Assembly (NCBI RefSeq): GCF_022637555.1
Contig: NZ_CP093342.1
Location: 2,852,001 to 2,916,000 of the forward strand
Direction: 5' to 3'
Length of the DNA: 64,000 nucleotides
DNA from: Microbacterium sp. H1-D42
GTDB taxonomy: Bacteria > Actinomycetota > Actinomycetes > Actinomycetales > Microbacteriaceae
The translations under genes were made by a program, and so were the position numbers. This document shows positions 27,623 to 36,304 of this stretch, piece after piece; position 1 is the stretch's first letter; the number at the start of each line of letters is the position of its first letter. The notes below the pieces were generated by a model. The model saw only the letters and a list, made by a program, of their open reading frames with translations. It was not told the origin of the DNA and did not search any database.

Positions 27623-28639
27623 ATGGCTTCCGCTCTCGAGATCGTCCGCGTCGACCCGTTCGACGACACCGCCGTGGATGCCTGGTGGCAGGCTTACGCG
27701 GTCGCAAAGCGTGCTGACATGGGTGAGGACGCACTGATCTGGACCCGCGGAGAGGCGCGCGCAGAACTGCAGCAGCGCTCGGCGACCACCGAGCGTCGGG
27801 CGTACCTTGCGCTGGGTGACGACGGCGCCATCGGCTCGGGCTCGCTCGCGCTTGGCCTGAAGGACAACCTGCATTCCGGCGCCATCGGCGTGACAGTTCC
27901 GCCGCAGTTCCGCCGCAGGGGCATCGGCTCGGCCCTGCTGGCGCACATCGAGGCCGAGGCCAGGGCGGCAGGACGGCGGACGTTCCGCGCCGAGACGGCC
28001 TGGCCCGCATCCGCCCCTGCCGACGGCTCCGGCGAGCCCGGCCGCGAGTTCGCACGCCGCCATGGCTACGAGATCGCGCTCGGTGACCTGCAGAACAAGC
28101 TCGCCCTGCCAGTGTCGGATGCTGTGATCACGTCGCTTCTCGCCGACGCGCCGGCCGACGGGTACGAGATCCGCGGCTGGGTGGGCGCCGTGCCCGAGGA
28201 GTTCGTCGCCGACTGGGCGGCGCTGGACGCCATTCTCGACACCGAGGCCCCCACCGGTGAGCTCGACATGGAGGCGTCGTCAGCCGACGTGGATGACCAC
28301 CGTGCGGACGAAGAGCTGCAGCGCAGGCAGGGGCGAACCTCGTTCGGGGTCGTGGCACTGGCATCCGACGGCCGCATCGCGGCCTACACGCAGATCGTCG
28401 TCTCAAGTGACGACGGCAATGCGTACCAGTGGGGCACTCTGGTGCGCCGCGAGGACCGAGCCAACCGGCTGGGTCTGCGCATCAAACTCGAGAACCTCCG
28501 GATGCTGCAGCAGCACTCCCCCGATACGCCGCGCATCTACACCTACAACGCCGAATCGAACCGGCACATGCTCGCCGTGAACACGCGCCTGGGGTTCGTC
28601 GCGACCGGTCGACTGGCCGAGCTGCAGAAGCGGGTCTGA
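27623..28639 (+). CDS. GNAT acetyltransferase, two-domain
   Basis: A 338-residue protein with two GNAT domains. The first has the acetyl-CoA loop VPPQFRRRGIGSALLAHIEAEAR at about residues 91-113; the second (about residues 180-338) has the LVRREDRANRLGLRIKLENLRML loop with a degenerate R/Q-x-x-G-x-G/A pattern. Two-domain GNATs in actinobacteria include mycothiol synthase, but this one lacks clear mycothiol synthase signatures, so the substrate is unknown. ATG 27623 is six nt after TAGTCT, probably leaderless. Confidence 0.82.
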   Translation: MASALEIVRVDPFDDTAVDAWWQAYAVAKRADMGEDALIWTRGEARAELQQRSATTERRAYLALGDDGAIGSGSLALGLKDNLHSGAIGVTVPPQFRRRGIGSALLAHIEAEARAAGRRTFRAETAWPASAPADGSGEPGREFARRHGYEIALGDLQNKLALPVSDAVITSLLADAPADGYEIRGWVGAVPEEFVADWAALDAILDTEAPTGELDMEASSADVDDHRADEELQRRQGRTSFGVVALASDGRIAAYTQIVVSSDDGNAYQWGTLVRREDRANRLGLRIKLENLRMLQQHSPDTPRIYTYNAESNRHMLAVNTRLGFVATGRLAELQKRV

Positions 28640-28672
28640 CACGCACCCTCCACCACGGGGCATGATGGACGC

Positions 28673-29650
28673 ATGACGCCACCGCTTGCCGACCTGCTCG
28701 CCACGGCCCGCGTGGTCGCACTGCCGATGAACACCCGATTCCGCGGGGTCGACACCCGCGAAGCGCTGCTGTTCGAGGGGCCGCAGGGCTGGGCGGAGTT
28801 CTCGCCGTTCACCGAGTACGACGACGCCGAAGCTGCTGTCTGGCTGGCCGCGGCGATCGACTTCGCCTGGGACGAGCAGCCCGCGCCGCTGCGCGAGCGC
28901 ATCCCCGTGAACGCCACGGTGCCCGCTGTCGAAGCCGGCCGCGTCGCCGAAGTGCTGGCACGATTCGACGGATGCCGCACGGCGAAGGTCAAGGTCGCCG
29001 AACGGGGCCAGGTGCTGGCCGATGACATCGCCCGCGTGCGCGCGGTGCGCGAAGCGATCGGCATCGAGGGGCGTATCCGCATCGATGCGAACGGCGGCTG
29101 GAACCTCGATGAGGCCGAGCACGCCATCCACGCCATGGCCGAGTTCGACCTCGAATACGCCGAGCAGCCATGCGCCACGGTGCCCGAGCTCGCCGAGCTG
29201 CGTTACCGCGTCAAGCACAAGGGCATCCTGATCGCCGCCGACGAGAGCATCCGCAAGGCCGCGGACCCACTCGCCGTCGCCGAGGCGAAAGCCGCTGACC
29301 TCATCGTCATCAAGGCGCAGCCGCTCGGCGGCATCCGTCGCGCGCTGCAGGTCGTCGCCGAGACCGGCCTGCCGGCGGTCGTCTCGAGCGCTCTCGATAC
29401 GGCGGTCGGACTCTCGCAGGGCGCGGCGCTGGCAGCATCCCTGCCCACTCTCGACTTCGACTGCGGTCTCGGGACGGCGTCGCTGTTCGCCGACGATGTC
29501 GCCGATGCGCGCCCCGTTGGCGGGTCGGTGTCGGCAGCGCGCGTGAGTCCGGATGCTGCCGCACTCGACCGCCTGGCCGCTGACGCGGATCGTCGCGACT
29601 GGTGGCTCGCACGGCTGACGCGCTGCCACGCGCTGCTCGCCTCGAGCTGA
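28673..29650 (+). CDS. menC: o-Succinylbenzoate synthase (menaquinone synthesis)
   Basis: Enolase-superfamily enzyme of 325 residues. Catalytic and metal-binding residues of the family are visible: the Lys pair in AKVKVAERG, Asp in RIDANGGW, Glu in LEYAEQP, Asp/Glu in AADESIRK, and the second Lys in DLIVIKAQPLGG. It produces o-succinylbenzoate, the substrate of MenE, which lies 5 kb away on the other strand with menB. The start ATG 28673 is preceded by CATGAT six nt upstream and no Shine-Dalgarno site. Confidence 0.93.
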   Translation: MTPPLADLLATARVVALPMNTRFRGVDTREALLFEGPQGWAEFSPFTEYDDAEAAVWLAAAIDFAWDEQPAPLRERIPVNATVPAVEAGRVAEVLARFDGCRTAKVKVAERGQVLADDIARVRAVREAIGIEGRIRIDANGGWNLDEAEHAIHAMAEFDLEYAEQPCATVPELAELRYRVKHKGILIAADESIRKAADPLAVAEAKAADLIVIKAQPLGGIRRALQVVAETGLPAVVSSALDTAVGLSQGAALAASLPTLDFDCGLGTASLFADDVADARPVGGSVSAARVSPDAAALDRLAADADRRDWWLARLTRCHALLASS

Positions 29651-29684
29651 ACCAGCACGGGCGTCGCTATCGGCGCCGAAGCGT

Positions 29685-30302
29685 TCAGGCCATCAGCGCC
29701 TGAACCAGTCGCCCGAGCACCTCGCCGCTGGTGTCATGCAGCTGCGCGTCGTCTTCGCCTGCCATCGCACCGCGGACGGTCATGCCCTCCCAGACGATCA
29801 TCAGCACGCGCGCGACAAGCAGCGGATCCATGCGCAGCGCGATGGCGCCCGTGTCGACGATCTCGCGGATGATCTCGGCGATGCTCCCCACCATCTCGCG
29901 CTCCTGCGCGAGGTACGCCGCCCCGAAGGCCGGATCCCGCAGCGCGCGGATGCGGATCTCGCTCATCAGCATCACACTCAGGCGGTCATCGCCACCGGCA
30001 TCCATGATCCGCTGCACGAGCATCACCGGCTCGCACTCCTCGAGCGCGCCGTCGGCGGCCATCGCAGTGACCTGCTCGCGCACCGCACCGAGCCGCTCTT
30101 CCGCGACGGTGGCGGCGAGGGTGAGGAACAGCTCGTCCTTCGATTCGAAGTTCGAGTAGAAGGCCCCGCGGGTGAAGCCGGCACGCTCGCAGACCACCTC
30201 GACGGTGGCGCCTTCCAACCCCACCTCCGCGAAGATCTGCGCCGCAGCATCCAGCAGCCGAGCGCGCGTGTTCTCGCGGCTGCGTGTCGCGGTCGTCGTC
30301 AT
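29685..30302 (-). CDS. TetR/AcrR family regulator of the MMPL-YhgE operon
   Basis: A 205-residue repressor with the TetR helix-turn-helix at residues 10-56 (ARLLDAAAQIFAEVG, then ERAGFTRGAFYSNFESKDELF). The C-terminal ligand domain is unassigned. AGGAGG lies directly upstream of the ATG. It is divergent from the MMPL transporter gene with a 122 bp spacer containing palindromes near the MMPL promoter, so it most likely represses the exporter in the absence of a ligand. Confidence 0.93.
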   Translation of the reverse strand: MTTTATRSRENTRARLLDAAAQIFAEVGLEGATVEVVCERAGFTRGAFYSNFESKDELFLTLAATVAEERLGAVREQVTAMAADGALEECEPVMLVQRIMDAGGDDRLSVMLMSEIRIRALRDPAFGAAYLAQEREMVGSIAEIIREIVDTGAIALRMDPLLVARVLMIVWEGMTVRGAMAGEDDAQLHDTSGEVLGRLVQALMA

Positions 30303-30367
30303 GACTTCCTCCTGGGTTCACTCTCGCATGTTCACATCCGGCGCACAGCATCCGATGTCGCGGTTCC

Positions 30368-30406
30368 TTTACGATACAAGAACGTACTGAATACATCTGT
30401 GTATCG
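30368..30406 (+). promoter_or_regulatory. Putative promoter/operator of the MMPL operon
   Basis: TTTACG (30368-30373) and ATACAT (30391-30396) with 17 bp between them form a plausible promoter. The -10 region is part of the perfect dyad ATACA-TCTG-TGTAT (30391-30404), and CGATACA (30372-30378) pairs with TGTATCG (30400-30406). These are natural operator candidates for the divergent TetR protein. Confidence 0.5.
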
Positions 30407-30424
30407 AACTCAGCCGGAGGAAGC

Positions 30425-33223
30425 GTGTCCACTCTGCTCTCATCCCTGGGGCGCTGGTCGTTCCGGCACCCCTGGCGTGTACTCGTCAGCTGGCTGATCG
30501 TACTCGGCATCGCCGGTGGCGCAGCCCTCACCCTCGGCGCGGGCACGGATGACACCTTCTCGATCCCGGGCACCGAGTCCCAGGCCGGCCTCGAGCAGCT
30601 CGAGCGCACCTTCCCACAGGTGAGCGGCACGAACGCCCAGTTCATCGTCGTCGCGGCCCCCGGCGACGACATCACCGATGCCACGTACAAGGAGCACATC
30701 GAGGACACGGTAGATGAGCTCGCCGACTTCGACGGCGTGCTCGCCGTCACGTCGCCGTACGACGAGAACATCGACGGGATGGTGAACGACGAGCACACCG
30801 CTGCGATCGTGCGCCTGCAATTCGACGGCCAGGTCACCGATGTGCCCGACAGCGTGAAGACCGAGCTGCAGACCGCCGTCGACGACCTCGGCGCAGAGCT
30901 GCCTGACGGCTCGCAGACCGCCCTCGGCGGCGACCTGTTCGCCATGTCGATGCCGACGATCACCATCACCGAGGCGGTGGGCGTTGTGATCGCACTGCTC
31001 GTGCTGATCGTCACCTTCCGCTCGTTCGTCGTCGCCGGGCTCCCCCTGCTGACCGCCCTGCTCGGCGTCGGAATCTCGATGGCCGGCATCTTCGCCGCCA
31101 CCGCGGTCGCGACGGTCTCCTCCACCACTCCGCTGCTGGCACTCATGCTGGGACTCGCGGTCGGCATCGACTACGCGCTGTTCATAATCGCCCGCCACCA
31201 GGACCAGGTGCGCGACGGCATGGATCCGGAGGAGTCCGCGTCCCGCGCGGTGGGCACCGCGGGATCTGCCGTCGTGTTCGCCGGCATCACCGTGCTGATC
31301 GCGCTGATCGGGCTCGGCTTCGCCGGCATCCCGTTCCTGACCACGATGGGAATCGCCGCGGCCGTCGCCGTCGCGATCGCCGTCGCCATCTCGGTGACCC
31401 TGACGCCGGCGATGCTCGGCTTCGTCAAGGGACGCGTGATCGGTCGCGTCAAGAAGCAGAAGGCGAAGAAGTCGGATGCTGCCGCCCCTGCCACCCGCAA
31501 GACGCGCAGCCCCGCGCCCGACGCGCAGCCCCGCGGCTTCGCCGCCCGCTGGGTCGGCGGCATCACCAAGCGCCCGGTCCTCGTCACCATCGCGGTCGTC
31601 CTCGGTCTCGGCATCATCGCCGTGCCCGCCCTCAGCCTGAACCTCGCCCTGCCCAACGCCGGCGTGCTTCCGAAGGGCTCAGAGGCCCGCGTGAGCTACG
31701 ACCTGACGGCTGAGGAGTTCGGCCCTGGATTCAACGGCCCGCTGATCCTCACGGGCACGATCGTCACGTCCACCGACCCGCTGACACTGATGCAGGACCT
31801 CGGCAAGGAGGTCGAGAAGATCCCCGGCGTGCGCGAGGTGGCCCTGGCCACTCCGAACGAGACCGCAGACACCGGCATCGTGCAGATCATCCCCGAGACC
31901 GCACCTGACGACCCGGCGACCAGCGATCTGGTGCGCGAACTGCGCTCGCACCACGATGAGTGGCTCGACCAGTTCGGCATCGATCTGAAGGTCACCGGCT
32001 TCACCGCCGTGGCGATCGACATCTCCGACCAGCTCGGGGCGGCGCTGCTGCCGTTCGGCATCTTCGTGATCGGCCTGTCGCTGATCCTGCTGGCGATCGT
32101 GTTCCGCTCGATCTGGGTGCCGATCACCGCCGCCGTGGGCTACCTGCTGTCGATCATCGCGTCGTTCGGCGTCGTCGCGGCCGTGTTCGAGTGGGGCTGG
32201 TTCGCCGACCTGCTGCACGTGGCACGCACAGGTCCCATCATCTCGTTCATGCCGATCGTGCTGATGGGCGTGCTGTTCGGTCTGGCGATGGACTACCAGG
32301 TGTTCCTCGTCTCGCGCATGCGCGAGGACTACGTCCACGACCCGGATCGCACCGTCGCCGAGAACCGTCGTGCCGCCGCGATCCGCGCCGTGCGCTCCGG
32401 TTTCACGAGCTCGGCCCGCGTGGTCACCGCCGCAGCTCTGATCATGTTCGCCGTGTTCGTGGCGTTCGTGCCAGAGGGCGACTCGTCGCTGAAACCCATC
32501 GCGCTCGGCCTCGCCGCCGGCATCGCGATCGACGCGTTCCTCGTGCGCATGACGCTGATCCCCGCCGTGATGGCGATCCTCGGCGACCGCGCCTGGCGCA
32601 TCCCCGCCTGGATGGAGAAGATCCTCCCGCACGTCGACATCGAGGGCGAGGCCGTCGAGCGCGAGCGGGCTCTCGGGGAATGGCCGGGCGATGACAGCAT
32701 CCTCGCCGCCGACGACCTCGCGATCGACGCGGCGGGCATCGAGAACACCCGTCTGCGCCTGGCCGCAGGTGACGCGCTCATCGTGACCGGCGCCGCTCCC
32801 GCCGCGCTCCGCACGCTGGCGCTGACGCTCGCCGGTCGGGTGAAGCCGGATGCCGGCAGGCTCCGCGTCGCTGGGCACCTGCTGCCCGGTCGCGCCGCCT
32901 GGGTGCGCTCGCACGTCGGCATCGCCCTGCTGGGTGGCGCGGACACCGCATCCACCCTGCGGGAGGCGCTGCGCGGCCGTACCGGCCTCGTCATCATCGA
33001 CGGCATCGACCGCCTCACTCCGCCGGAGCGCGACCAGCTCGCTGCGCGCCTGCGCGACGCCGACGCCGAGATGGCCGTGCTGCTCACGACAGCGGATTCG
33101 GACGCTGCGCAGCAGCTGCTGCGCGAGGCCGGCCGACCGGTGGCATCCGTCACCGACCTCCGCGACGCCCCCGCTCCTTCCCCTTCAACAGCCACCCTCA
33201 CCGACTCCGAGGTGACCGCATGA
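30425..33223 (+). CDS. MMPL/RND-type exporter with C-terminal degenerate ABC-ATPase-like domain
   Basis: A 932-residue protein. Residues 1-745 are an MMPL exporter: a first membrane helix, a periplasmic domain (about 40-180), a block of five or six helices (about 180-345), a second helix and periplasmic domain, and a second helix block (about 535-725). Residues about 765-905 look like an ABC nucleotide-binding domain: LRLAAGDALIVTGAAP..., then LALTLAGRVKPDAGRLRVAGH, and LVIIDGIDRLTPPERDQLAARLRD. The Walker A Lys is Leu (the G-loop begins at Gly789), the Walker B Glu is Gly (Asp859 kept), and no signature motif is present, so it should not hydrolyse ATP. GGAGG lies just upstream of GTG 30425. 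The stop overlaps the YhgE gene by 4 nt. Confidence 0.88.
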   Translation: MSTLLSSLGRWSFRHPWRVLVSWLIVLGIAGGAALTLGAGTDDTFSIPGTESQAGLEQLERTFPQVSGTNAQFIVVAAPGDDITDATYKEHIEDTVDELADFDGVLAVTSPYDENIDGMVNDEHTAAIVRLQFDGQVTDVPDSVKTELQTAVDDLGAELPDGSQTALGGDLFAMSMPTITITEAVGVVIALLVLIVTFRSFVVAGLPLLTALLGVGISMAGIFAATAVATVSSTTPLLALMLGLAVGIDYALFIIARHQDQVRDGMDPEESASRAVGTAGSAVVFAGITVLIALIGLGFAGIPFLTTMGIAAAVAVAIAVAISVTLTPAMLGFVKGRVIGRVKKQKAKKSDAAAPATRKTRSPAPDAQPRGFAARWVGGITKRPVLVTIAVVLGLGIIAVPALSLNLALPNAGVLPKGSEARVSYDLTAEEFGPGFNGPLILTGTIVTSTDPLTLMQDLGKEVEKIPGVREVALATPNETADTGIVQIIPETAPDDPATSDLVRELRSHHDEWLDQFGIDLKVTGFTAVAIDISDQLGAALLPFGIFVIGLSLILLAIVFRSIWVPITAAVGYLLSIIASFGVVAAVFEWGWFADLLHVARTGPIISFMPIVLMGVLFGLAMDYQVFLVSRMREDYVHDPDRTVAENRRAAAIRAVRSGFTSSARVVTAAALIMFAVFVAFVPEGDSSLKPIALGLAAGIAIDAFLVRMTLIPAVMAILGDRAWRIPAWMEKILPHVDIEGEAVERERALGEWPGDDSILAADDLAIDAAGIENTRLRLAAGDALIVTGAAPAALRTLALTLAGRVKPDAGRLRVAGHLLPGRAAWVRSHVGIALLGGADTASTLREALRGRTGLVIIDGIDRLTPPERDQLAARLRDADAEMAVLLTTADSDAAQQLLREAGRPVASVTDLRDAPAPSPSTATLTDSEVTA

Positions 33224-35265
33224 CGCTCCCCATCGAACGCGCGCGCTCGCGCCGCCCCATCACCTGGCTGACCATCATCGGCGTGCTGCTGCTGCCTGCC
33301 ATCATCGGCGGCATCCTCGTCGCCGCGCTGCAGAACCCGACGGCGCGGCTCGATTCGATGACCGCTGCGGTCGTCAACCTCGACAAGCCAGTCACGATCG
33401 ACGGGCAGTACACGCCGCTCGGCCGGCAGCTGGCCGCTGGACTCGTCGACGGCTCAGACGAGATGGACTCCAACCTCACCTGGGTGATCTCCAACGAGGA
33501 CGACGCCGCCGAAGGCATGGCCGACGGCCGTTACCAGGCGATCGTCACGATCCCGAAGTCGTTCTCGGCGGATGCCACGTCCTCTGGCACTGCGCTGCAG
33601 GGCGACGGGGATGCGGCAGAACAGGCCGAGATCACCGTGACCACACCTCCGGACGGCCGCGTCGCTGACGGCATCATCACGCAGCAGATCGCCTCGGTGG
33701 CAGCATCCACCATGGGCACGATGATCAGCGAGGCGACGGTCGGCAACGTGCTGGTCGGCTTCAAGACCATCGGCGACCAGATCGGCGACGCCGCTGATGG
33801 CGCATCGAAGCTGGCCGACGGCGCGAAGTCCGCGGCCGACGGCGCGGCCGAGATCCCCGGCGGGGCGACCAAGCTCGCCGACGGGGCGAACGGACTCGCC
33901 GACGGTGCCTCGCAGCTCGCCGGCGGTCTCGGCACCATCTCGAGCAAGGCGCGCGAGGCGGGCGCAGGGGCGACCCAGCTTGGGCAGGGCCTCACCGGCG
34001 GGGCGGCAGCGCTCGAGAAGAACGGGCTCGTCCCCGATGAGCTGCTCGGTGCCGCGGATGCCGCGACCACCGCGAGCGACGGGGCCGCCAAGGCCGCCGG
34101 TGGCGCTGCTCAGGCCAGCGCCGGGGTGCAGCAGGGACTTGATGCCCTCGCGCCAGGACTGCGCGGACTAGCCTCCTCGTGCGACGCGGACGCGAACGCC
34201 GAGTTCTGCGCCCAGCTGTCGGCCATGGCGGGTGCGGCGGAGGGCCTGCAGGGCCCCGCTGCGACGGCCGCAGAGCTTTCGGCTACGGCTCAGAAGGCCG
34301 CGACCGGTGCCAACCAGGCATCCGCCGGCACCGCGCAGGGTCTGCGGGCGCTGGACGCCCAGGCTCCGAAGGCGATCGCCGACCAGATGCGCACCGCGGG
34401 TGGGGCTGCGATTCAGCTCGGCGGCGGCCTCGGCCAGCTCGCCGATGGCGTTGCGCAGTCCGCCACCGGAGCCAGCGGGCTCTCCAGCGGCGCCACGCAG
34501 CTCGGCGACGGCGCAACGGCGCTGGGAGAGGGTGCGGGCGAGCTCGCCACGGGCCTCGACACGCTGGCATCCGGCACCGACGACCTGGCCGACGGCTTGG
34601 CAACCGCCGCGACCTCGCTGCCGTCGTTCGATGACGAGCAGTCGACGTCGCTGGCATCCGTCATCGCGAACCCCGTGACGTCGAAGTCGGACTCGGATGC
34701 CATGTTCGGGCCGACCACGATCCCACTGCTGGCGTCGGTGGTGCTGTGGTTCGGCGCCCTGGCCTCGTTCATCGCGCTGCGCGCGGTGCCGGGCAGCGCG
34801 CTCACGTCGCGCCGCTCGTCGGCCGGCATGGTGCTGCGAGGCTTCTGGCCGGCAGCCGCGATCGGTGCGGGTCAGGGCATTCTGGTGTCGCTGATCGTGC
34901 AGATCGTCGCCGGATACGACGCCGCAGCCTGGTGGGGCTTCGCCGGATTCGCCGTGCTCGCCGGAGTCGCCTTCGCCGCGATCAACCAGGCCCTGGTGGC
35001 GGTGTTCGGAGGCATCGGACGCTGGGTCAGCGTGCTCGTGGGCGTGCTGGCGCTGGCGACCGGCCTGATCTCGACCATCCCCGGATGGCTGGCCGGTCTC
35101 GGCGCAGCCATGCCGACCGATCCCGCGTTGATGGGGCTGGTGGATCCGAGCGGTGCCGCCGCGGCCGGCCTGATCGTCTGGGGCGTGCTGGCGCTCGGTG
35201 CCGCGACCCTGGCTGTCGCCACTCGCCGCACGACGAGCGCCAAAGCCGCCCTCGCCACCGCCTGA
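33220..35265 (+). CDS. YhgE/Pip family membrane protein
   Basis: A 681-residue protein of the YhgE/Pip family, related to phage-infection proteins and ABC-2-type permeases. A membrane helix at about residues 15-35 is followed by an extracytoplasmic region of about 450 residues that contains many repeats of the form GAxxLADGAxxLA, which form long helices, and by about five helices at residues 500-675. It is translationally coupled to the MMPL gene (ATGA) under TetR control, so the two probably form one envelope export or signalling unit. The substrate is unknown. Confidence 0.9.
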   Translation: MTLPIERARSRRPITWLTIIGVLLLPAIIGGILVAALQNPTARLDSMTAAVVNLDKPVTIDGQYTPLGRQLAAGLVDGSDEMDSNLTWVISNEDDAAEGMADGRYQAIVTIPKSFSADATSSGTALQGDGDAAEQAEITVTTPPDGRVADGIITQQIASVAASTMGTMISEATVGNVLVGFKTIGDQIGDAADGASKLADGAKSAADGAAEIPGGATKLADGANGLADGASQLAGGLGTISSKAREAGAGATQLGQGLTGGAAALEKNGLVPDELLGAADAATTASDGAAKAAGGAAQASAGVQQGLDALAPGLRGLASSCDADANAEFCAQLSAMAGAAEGLQGPAATAAELSATAQKAATGANQASAGTAQGLRALDAQAPKAIADQMRTAGGAAIQLGGGLGQLADGVAQSATGASGLSSGATQLGDGATALGEGAGELATGLDTLASGTDDLADGLATAATSLPSFDDEQSTSLASVIANPVTSKSDSDAMFGPTTIPLLASVVLWFGALASFIALRAVPGSALTSRRSSAGMVLRGFWPAAAIGAGQGILVSLIVQIVAGYDAAAWWGFAGFAVLAGVAFAAINQALVAVFGGIGRWVSVLVGVLALATGLISTIPGWLAGLGAAMPTDPALMGLVDPSGAAAAGLIVWGVLALGAATLAVATRRTTSAKAALATA

Positions 35266-35281
35266 CGGGTAGCGTCGGGGG

Positions 35282-35890
35282 ATGGTGCGGGACTTCATGA
35301 CGGATGCTGGGCAGCTGCGTGACCTGGAAGGGCAGCAGTACGTCGTGCTGCGGCCGACCGGGGCCGTCGCGACCGAGTTCGATCGCATGCAGGATGCCGC
35401 GCGCCGGCGCATCGATGCCGCCGGGCTGTCCGACGCCGTGCGCTATCCGGGGGCAGCGCACGTCACGCTCCGTGGACTGTACGAACCAGAGCGGGTCGAT
35501 CAGGTGCGGGAAGTCGTGCGCCGATGGGCGGCACGACAGCATCCGATCGAGCTCGCGTTCGACGCCGTCGACTCGTTCCCAGCCCCGTGGCAGATCGTCA
35601 TCGCACGCCTCGCGCGCACGCCGTCGCTGCTGCACGCGTACGCGTCACTCACCGAGGCGCTCGACGACACCGATCTGCGGCGCATCGGCGAGCTGAGCCT
35701 CGACGAGTGGACCTTCCACCTCTCGACGGTCTACGCCAAGAACCTCGATGCTGCGGACTGGGCGCGACTGGCATCCGACACCGCCCACGATTACGCGACG
35801 CCACCCGCCGAGACGATCGGCGAGGTCGAGTTCGTCACCTACTTCGACGCAGCCGAGCACCGTGAGGTGTTTCCTCTCGGTGCAGGCTGA
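35282..35890 (+). CDS. 2'-5' RNA ligase family (2H phosphoesterase) protein
   Basis: A 202-residue protein with the two His-x-Thr/Ser motifs of the 2H phosphoesterase fold: HVTLRG at about residue 61 and FHLSTVY at about residue 147. Such proteins hydrolyse or ligate 2'-5' or cyclic phosphodiesters in RNA or nucleotides; the substrate here is unknown. The start is six nt after TAGCGT (35270-35275). It lies just downstream of the YhgE gene but has its own leaderless-type promoter. Convergent with the holin-like gene with only 7 nt between them. Confidence 0.8.
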   Translation: MVRDFMTDAGQLRDLEGQQYVVLRPTGAVATEFDRMQDAARRRIDAAGLSDAVRYPGAAHVTLRGLYEPERVDQVREVVRRWAARQHPIELAFDAVDSFPAPWQIVIARLARTPSLLHAYASLTEALDDTDLRRIGELSLDEWTFHLSTVYAKNLDAADWARLASDTAHDYATPPAETIGEVEFVTYFDAAEHREVFPLGAG

Positions 35891-35897
35891 CCGAACC

Positions 35898-36281
35898 TCA
35901 GCGCGCGGCTTCGACCTTCTTCTTGAAGAAGAGCAGCGGCAGCAGCCAGGTGCCGAGCGCTGTGACGATCCACACGATCAGGGTCGCCAGCACCCACGTG
36001 ATGATCCCCGAGATCTGGATCCCGCCGGGGAAGAACGACGCGATCAGCAGGGCGACGAAGGTCGAGATCAGGCCGATACCGCCCAGCATCGCGCTGGCGT
36101 ACTTGCGCGCGACGTTGAAGATGAACGGCGCGAAGATCGCCTGCGCCACCGTGAACACGATGACCGCGATGACGAAGCCGCTCGCAGAGATCGAGAAGCC
36201 GTTGAGCGTCCACATGCAGATCAGCAGACCGAGCGCTGCCATCACCAGCGAGATCAGGATGTTGATGAGAAAGCGCAGCAC
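35898..36281 (-). CDS. Phage-holin-family / YvlD-like small membrane protein
   Basis: A 127-residue protein with four membrane segments at about residues 2-24, 32-55, 62-84 and 93-116, and a short Lys-rich tail. It resembles the 'phage holin family 4' group, which in chromosomes includes YvlD-like membrane proteins and is not evidence for a prophage. Start GTG 36281 with GGAGG about seven nt upstream. It follows the aminopeptidase gene by 23 nt on the same strand. Function unknown. Confidence 0.7.
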   Translation of the reverse strand: MLRFLINILISLVMAALGLLICMWTLNGFSISASGFVIAVIVFTVAQAIFAPFIFNVARKYASAMLGGIGLISTFVALLIASFFPGGIQISGIITWVLATLIVWIVTALGTWLLPLLFFKKKVEAAR

Positions 36282-36304
36282 GGCGCACCTCCGTTGTCAG
36301 GTGG

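Noticed and set aside
27623..28639. Mycothiol synthase
   Set aside because: Two GNAT domains are present, but I see no specific signature and no mycothiol gene in the window.
30302..30424. tRNA-like folding in the TetR/MMPL spacer
   Set aside because: The inverted repeats are short operator-type dyads and no cloverleaf can be drawn.
35898..36281. Prophage holin
   Set aside because: No phage genes nearby; this holin-like family is common in chromosomes.
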